A DNA stretch of 64,000 nucleotides. It comes from Ornithinimicrobium cavernae (GTDB taxonomy: Bacteria > Actinomycetota > Actinomycetes > Actinomycetales > Dermatophilaceae). Shown here piece after piece: positions 61,626 through 64,000 of this stretch. A model generated the notes under the pieces. That model ran no database searches. It saw only the letters and a list, made by a program, of their open reading frames with translations, and was not told the DNA's origin. The position numbers and the translations under genes were made by a program. The first letter of the stretch is position 1. Each line of letters begins with the position of its first letter. The stretch covers positions 48,583 through 112,582 of the forward strand of contig NZ_QDDJ01000019.1 in the NCBI RefSeq assembly GCF_003121625.1, given 5' to 3'.

Positions 61626-62201
61626 CTAGGCGCGGTAGGTGCCCGGTCGCGGCTGGGCCCAGGGTCCTTCGTGTCCTTCGTCCCACGGGAACCTGCCCTG
61701 AGGATCCGCCCACGTGAGCTGATAGGCCGGCACCGACTCCAGGAACGGTCGGCGGTAGTAGTTGTTGGCCTCGAAGACCACCATGCCCGGGTTGGGGATC
61801 TCCTCGACCAGGACCGCCAGGGACAGGTGGGGGACCAGCTGGCCGGGCACGAGGTCCTGGTGGTGGCCGGTGACCTGGTGCGCTGCCGTGTTGAGCAGCG
61901 CCATCGAGACGTCCTGTGGCAGGCCCAGGACCACGAGCTCGGGGTGGCCGACGCCGTAGAGGCCCGTCGTGTAGCAGAACGGCTGACCGAGCCGCTGCGG
62001 GAGTCCCTCGGGTCCGCCGAGCTGTTCGGCGACCGGGTCCCCCACGTCGGGGGCCGCGTCGCCGAGCACGCGGCAACAGTCGCAGTCGGCCTCCTCACCG
62101 CCGAAGACGTACGTCAGATGCACCCCGTAGGTGCGGATGTGTTCTGTCATCAGGCTCCGCTGGCGGTCCTCGAAGGCCTTCAGTGCTGCTGAGTCGTCCA
62201 T
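61626..62201 (-). CDS. DUF4262-domain protein
   Basis: 191 residues. FCYTTGLYGVGHPELVVLGL in the centre is the DUF4262 signature; an N-terminal Cys-rich stretch (EEADCDCCRVLGD) could bind metal. Cytoplasmic. ATG 62201 has GGGGAGG 5 bases upstream. Function of the family is unknown. Confidence 0.82.
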   Translation of the reverse strand: MDDSAALKAFEDRQRSLMTEHIRTYGVHLTYVFGGEEADCDCCRVLGDAAPDVGDPVAEQLGGPEGLPQRLGQPFCYTTGLYGVGHPELVVLGLPQDVSMALLNTAAHQVTGHHQDLVPGQLVPHLSLAVLVEEIPNPGMVVFEANNYYRRPFLESVPAYQLTWADPQGRFPWDEGHEGPWAQPRPGTYRA

Positions 62202-62339
62202 GTCGTCCTCCCCGTGCGCACCCGGTGCGCGCTCTGTCCAGGACGCTAGGGCCGCGATCCGACACCGCGACGCGGTTATCCACAGTCCCGCCACCGGCGC
62301 GTGGACCGTCTGGTGCCCACCACGTCTTAGGGTGGCGCC

Positions 62340-63836
62340 ATGAGACTGGGTGACCTCGCGGCCGCGCTCGACCTGACCCTCGACGGCGACCCGGCGGTCG
62401 AGGTCACGGGCGTCACCCACCAGGCGGACTGGGCGAGGCCCGGGGACGCGTTCGTGGCCATCCGCGGCACACGGGTCGACGGCCACACCTTCATCCCCGA
62501 GGCGCTCCGGCGAGGTGCCGTGGCGGTCCTGGGGGAAGGGCTGCCGGAGGGCGTCGACTGTCCCGTGCCGTATGTCGTGGTGCCGGGGGCGCGGGCCGCG
62601 CTCGCCGACGCCGCGGCGGAGCTGGCCGGCCACCCGAGCCGGTCGCTGAAGGTGCTCGGTGTCACCGGCACCGACGGCAAGACCACGACCTCCTGCCTGG
62701 CCCGTCACCTGCTCCGCGAGGCGGGCCGGGCCACGGGCCTGCTGTCCACGATCGGCTACGAGCTGCCGGACGGGGTGCTGCGCCAGCCGCCGGCCCACTT
62801 CACCACTCCCGAGGCGCCCCAGGTGCAGCAGATCCTCGCCGACCAGCTGGCCGCAGGGGCGGAGGACGTGGTGGTCGAGGCCTCCAGCCACGCCCTGGCC
62901 CTGGACCGGGTGCGTGCGGTCGACTTCGACGTGGCCGTCTGGACCAACCTCACCGGGGAGCACCTCGACTTCCACGGGTCCATGGAGGGCTACTTCGCCG
63001 ACAAGGCCAAGCTGGTGCAGCGGGCGCGGCACGCCGTGCTCAACGCCGACGACCCGTGGACCGAGCGGCTGCGGCCCATGGCCCCCAGCCACACGGCATA
63101 CTCGGCCGAGGGGACCGACGCCGACTGGCGGGCGACCGGTGTGGTGGAGGGGCCGGACGACCTGCGGTTTGCCGTCCACTCGCCCGAGGGCGAGTTCGAC
63201 GCGGTGCTGCCGATGATCGGCCGGTTCAACGTCGCCAACGCGCTGGCCGCGCTGGCCGGTGTGCACTCGCTCGGCGTCGACGTGCCGACCCTCGTGGCCG
63301 GCCTGGCGACGTTCGGCGGGGTGCCGGGCCGGATGGAGATGGTGGAGCGCACCGCCGGGGCGCCGCGGGTGATCGTGGACTTCGCGCACACGCCGCCGAG
63401 CCTGGAGAAGGCGCTGACGACGGTGCGGGTCACCACCGCCGGACGGCTCTGGGTCGTGCTGGGGTCCGCCGGTGGCCCCCGCGACCCCTCCAAGAGGGCG
63501 CCCCTCGGCGCGACGGCGACCACCCTCGCGGATGTCGCGGTGTTCACCGAGGAGGACCACCGGGACACGCCCCTGCAAGAGATCCTCGACGAGATGGAGC
63601 GCGGCGCGCGCGAGGCCGGACGGGACAACTACGTCGCGATCGGTGACCGCCGGGAGGCCATCGCGTATGCCGTGGGCGCGGCCGGCCCCGACGACACCGT
63701 CGTCCTTGCGGGCAAGGGCCCGGAGGAGACGCTCGAGCGGGACACCGAGACGATCCCGTGGGACGAGATGGGGGAGGCGCGGGCTGCGCTGCGACGCGAG
63801 GCGCCCGGCGCCGGTCGTGCCGAACCGCGGCCCTGA
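62340..63836 (+). CDS. MurE-like Mur ligase paralogue
   Basis: 498 residues with the three Mur-ligase domains: N-terminal uridine-binding part (VTGVTHQADWARPGDAFVAI), ATPase domain with GVTGTDGKTTT and VEASSHALALDRV, and a C-terminal domain. The MurE substrate motif DNPR is replaced by EEDHRDTP, so it is unlikely to add meso-diaminopimelate in the usual way. It stands outside a dcw cluster. TAGGGT (62328-62333) is 6 bases before ATG, a leaderless start. Confidence 0.8.
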   Translation: MRLGDLAAALDLTLDGDPAVEVTGVTHQADWARPGDAFVAIRGTRVDGHTFIPEALRRGAVAVLGEGLPEGVDCPVPYVVVPGARAALADAAAELAGHPSRSLKVLGVTGTDGKTTTSCLARHLLREAGRATGLLSTIGYELPDGVLRQPPAHFTTPEAPQVQQILADQLAAGAEDVVVEASSHALALDRVRAVDFDVAVWTNLTGEHLDFHGSMEGYFADKAKLVQRARHAVLNADDPWTERLRPMAPSHTAYSAEGTDADWRATGVVEGPDDLRFAVHSPEGEFDAVLPMIGRFNVANALAALAGVHSLGVDVPTLVAGLATFGGVPGRMEMVERTAGAPRVIVDFAHTPPSLEKALTTVRVTTAGRLWVVLGSAGGPRDPSKRAPLGATATTLADVAVFTEEDHRDTPLQEILDEMERGAREAGRDNYVAIGDRREAIAYAVGAAGPDDTVVLAGKGPEETLERDTETIPWDEMGEARAALRREAPGAGRAEPRP

Positions 63837-63928
63837 CCCCGCTGGCGGGACTGCCTGAGGGCTACTGCTGAGCCGCCCGCGCTCAGTGGCCGTTCCGACA
63901 AACGTGCTGGTCAGCGCTCTGTCGGTGG

Positions 63929-63944
63929 TCGTATGTATGTTCGA
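63929..63944 (+). promoter_or_regulatory. LexA-like box before the last gene
   Basis: TCGTATGTATGTTCGA matches the actinobacterial SOS consensus TCGAAC-N4-GTTCGA at 10 of 12 fixed positions. It overlaps the -10 box TATGTT (63936-63941) and ends 3 bases before an ATG. Confidence 0.5.
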
Positions 63945-63947
63945 GGT

Positions 63948-64000
63948 ATGGATCGGCAGGCGGGGGTGGCGGACGAGCGGGGGTATGCCGCTGGGTCGCC
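63948..64000 (+). CDS. Start of a gene cut by the window edge
   Basis: An open frame of 17 codons from ATG 63948 (MDRQAGVADERGYAAGS) continues past the window end. TATGTT sits 6 bases upstream, so a leaderless, possibly SOS-regulated gene is likely. DUF222/HNH endonuclease genes often begin this way in actinobacteria, but too little is visible to say. Confidence 0.4.
   Translation, partial: MDRQAGVADERGYAAGS

Noticed and set aside
62202..63578. N-terminal extension of the DUF4262 gene running antisense to the Mur ligase
   Set aside because: ATG 62201 has a good ribosome site and begins the conserved part; the extension is antisense to a convincing gene.

Overview
The window looks like chromosomal DNA of a high-GC Gram-positive actinobacterium, perhaps near Intrasporangiaceae or Ornithinimicrobiaceae (inference from style, not a search). 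Reasons: GC is high (44 of 60 bases in 1261-1320), GTG starts and 4-base ATGA/GTGA overlaps are frequent, many genes look leaderless with a TANNNT-like box 6-7 nt before the start codon, and several families are typical of actinobacteria (MocR, SPW-repeat protein, HAAS protein, an Rv0428c-type SH3 domain). I saw no tRNA, rRNA, CRISPR array or intact insertion sequence.

Layout. 0-2.6 kb: a secreted peptidoglycan-binding/M15-like protein and a dimethylargininase. 2.6-11.3 kb: a lower-GC catabolic island with a GntR regulator, a three-part TRAP transporter, a trimethylamine-dehydrogenase-like flavoprotein, an aldo/keto reductase and an FGGY kinase. 11.4-28.7 kb: a large amino-acid catabolic block. 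It holds a glutaryl-CoA-type dehydrogenase, TetR, an amino acid dehydrogenase, a mu-crystallin/ornithine-cyclodeaminase protein, LysR, a second TMADH-like flavoprotein, a polar amino acid ABC transporter, two FAD amine oxidases, an SDR, an ALDH7-type aminoadipate-semialdehyde dehydrogenase and a fused 2-oxoacid dehydrogenase E1. Together these suggest lysine/pipecolate or N-methyl-pipecolate degradation. 28.7-36.7 kb: housekeeping and small genes, including an Fpg/Nei glycosylase, rhodanese, AEC transporter and AAA ATPase, plus a frameshifted esterase. 36.8-38.9 kb: a patchy zone with a RelBE-like toxin-antitoxin pair, an 82-bp palindromic element and a truncated metallo-beta-lactamase-fold gene.

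38.9-47.4 kb: a FadR-type regulator with a perfect 19-bp operator, divergent from a polyamine-type ABC transporter operon with an amidase, a NodB/PuuE-type deacetylase and two SDRs. 47.4-53.0 kb: a TetR/SPW pair with its palindrome, DinB, PRC-barrel, YccF and LOG-family genes, an ECHDC3-like crotonase and a MocR regulator. 53.0-57.6 kb: a MocR-divergent operon with a 4,5-dihydroxyphthalate-decarboxylase-like protein, a nitrilase and an amino acid ABC transporter. 57.7-64 kb: a methyltransferase, small proteins, a PadR/HAAS pair, a Tat-exported M23 peptidase, a DUF4262 protein, a divergent Mur ligase and the start of a gene behind a LexA-like box.

The most striking signal is not a gene. The octamer GTATGCCG or its complement occurs 26 times, on both strands and in every reading frame, using otherwise rare codons (TAT, ATA, GCA) to do so. 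This looks like an actively maintained genome-wide DNA word.
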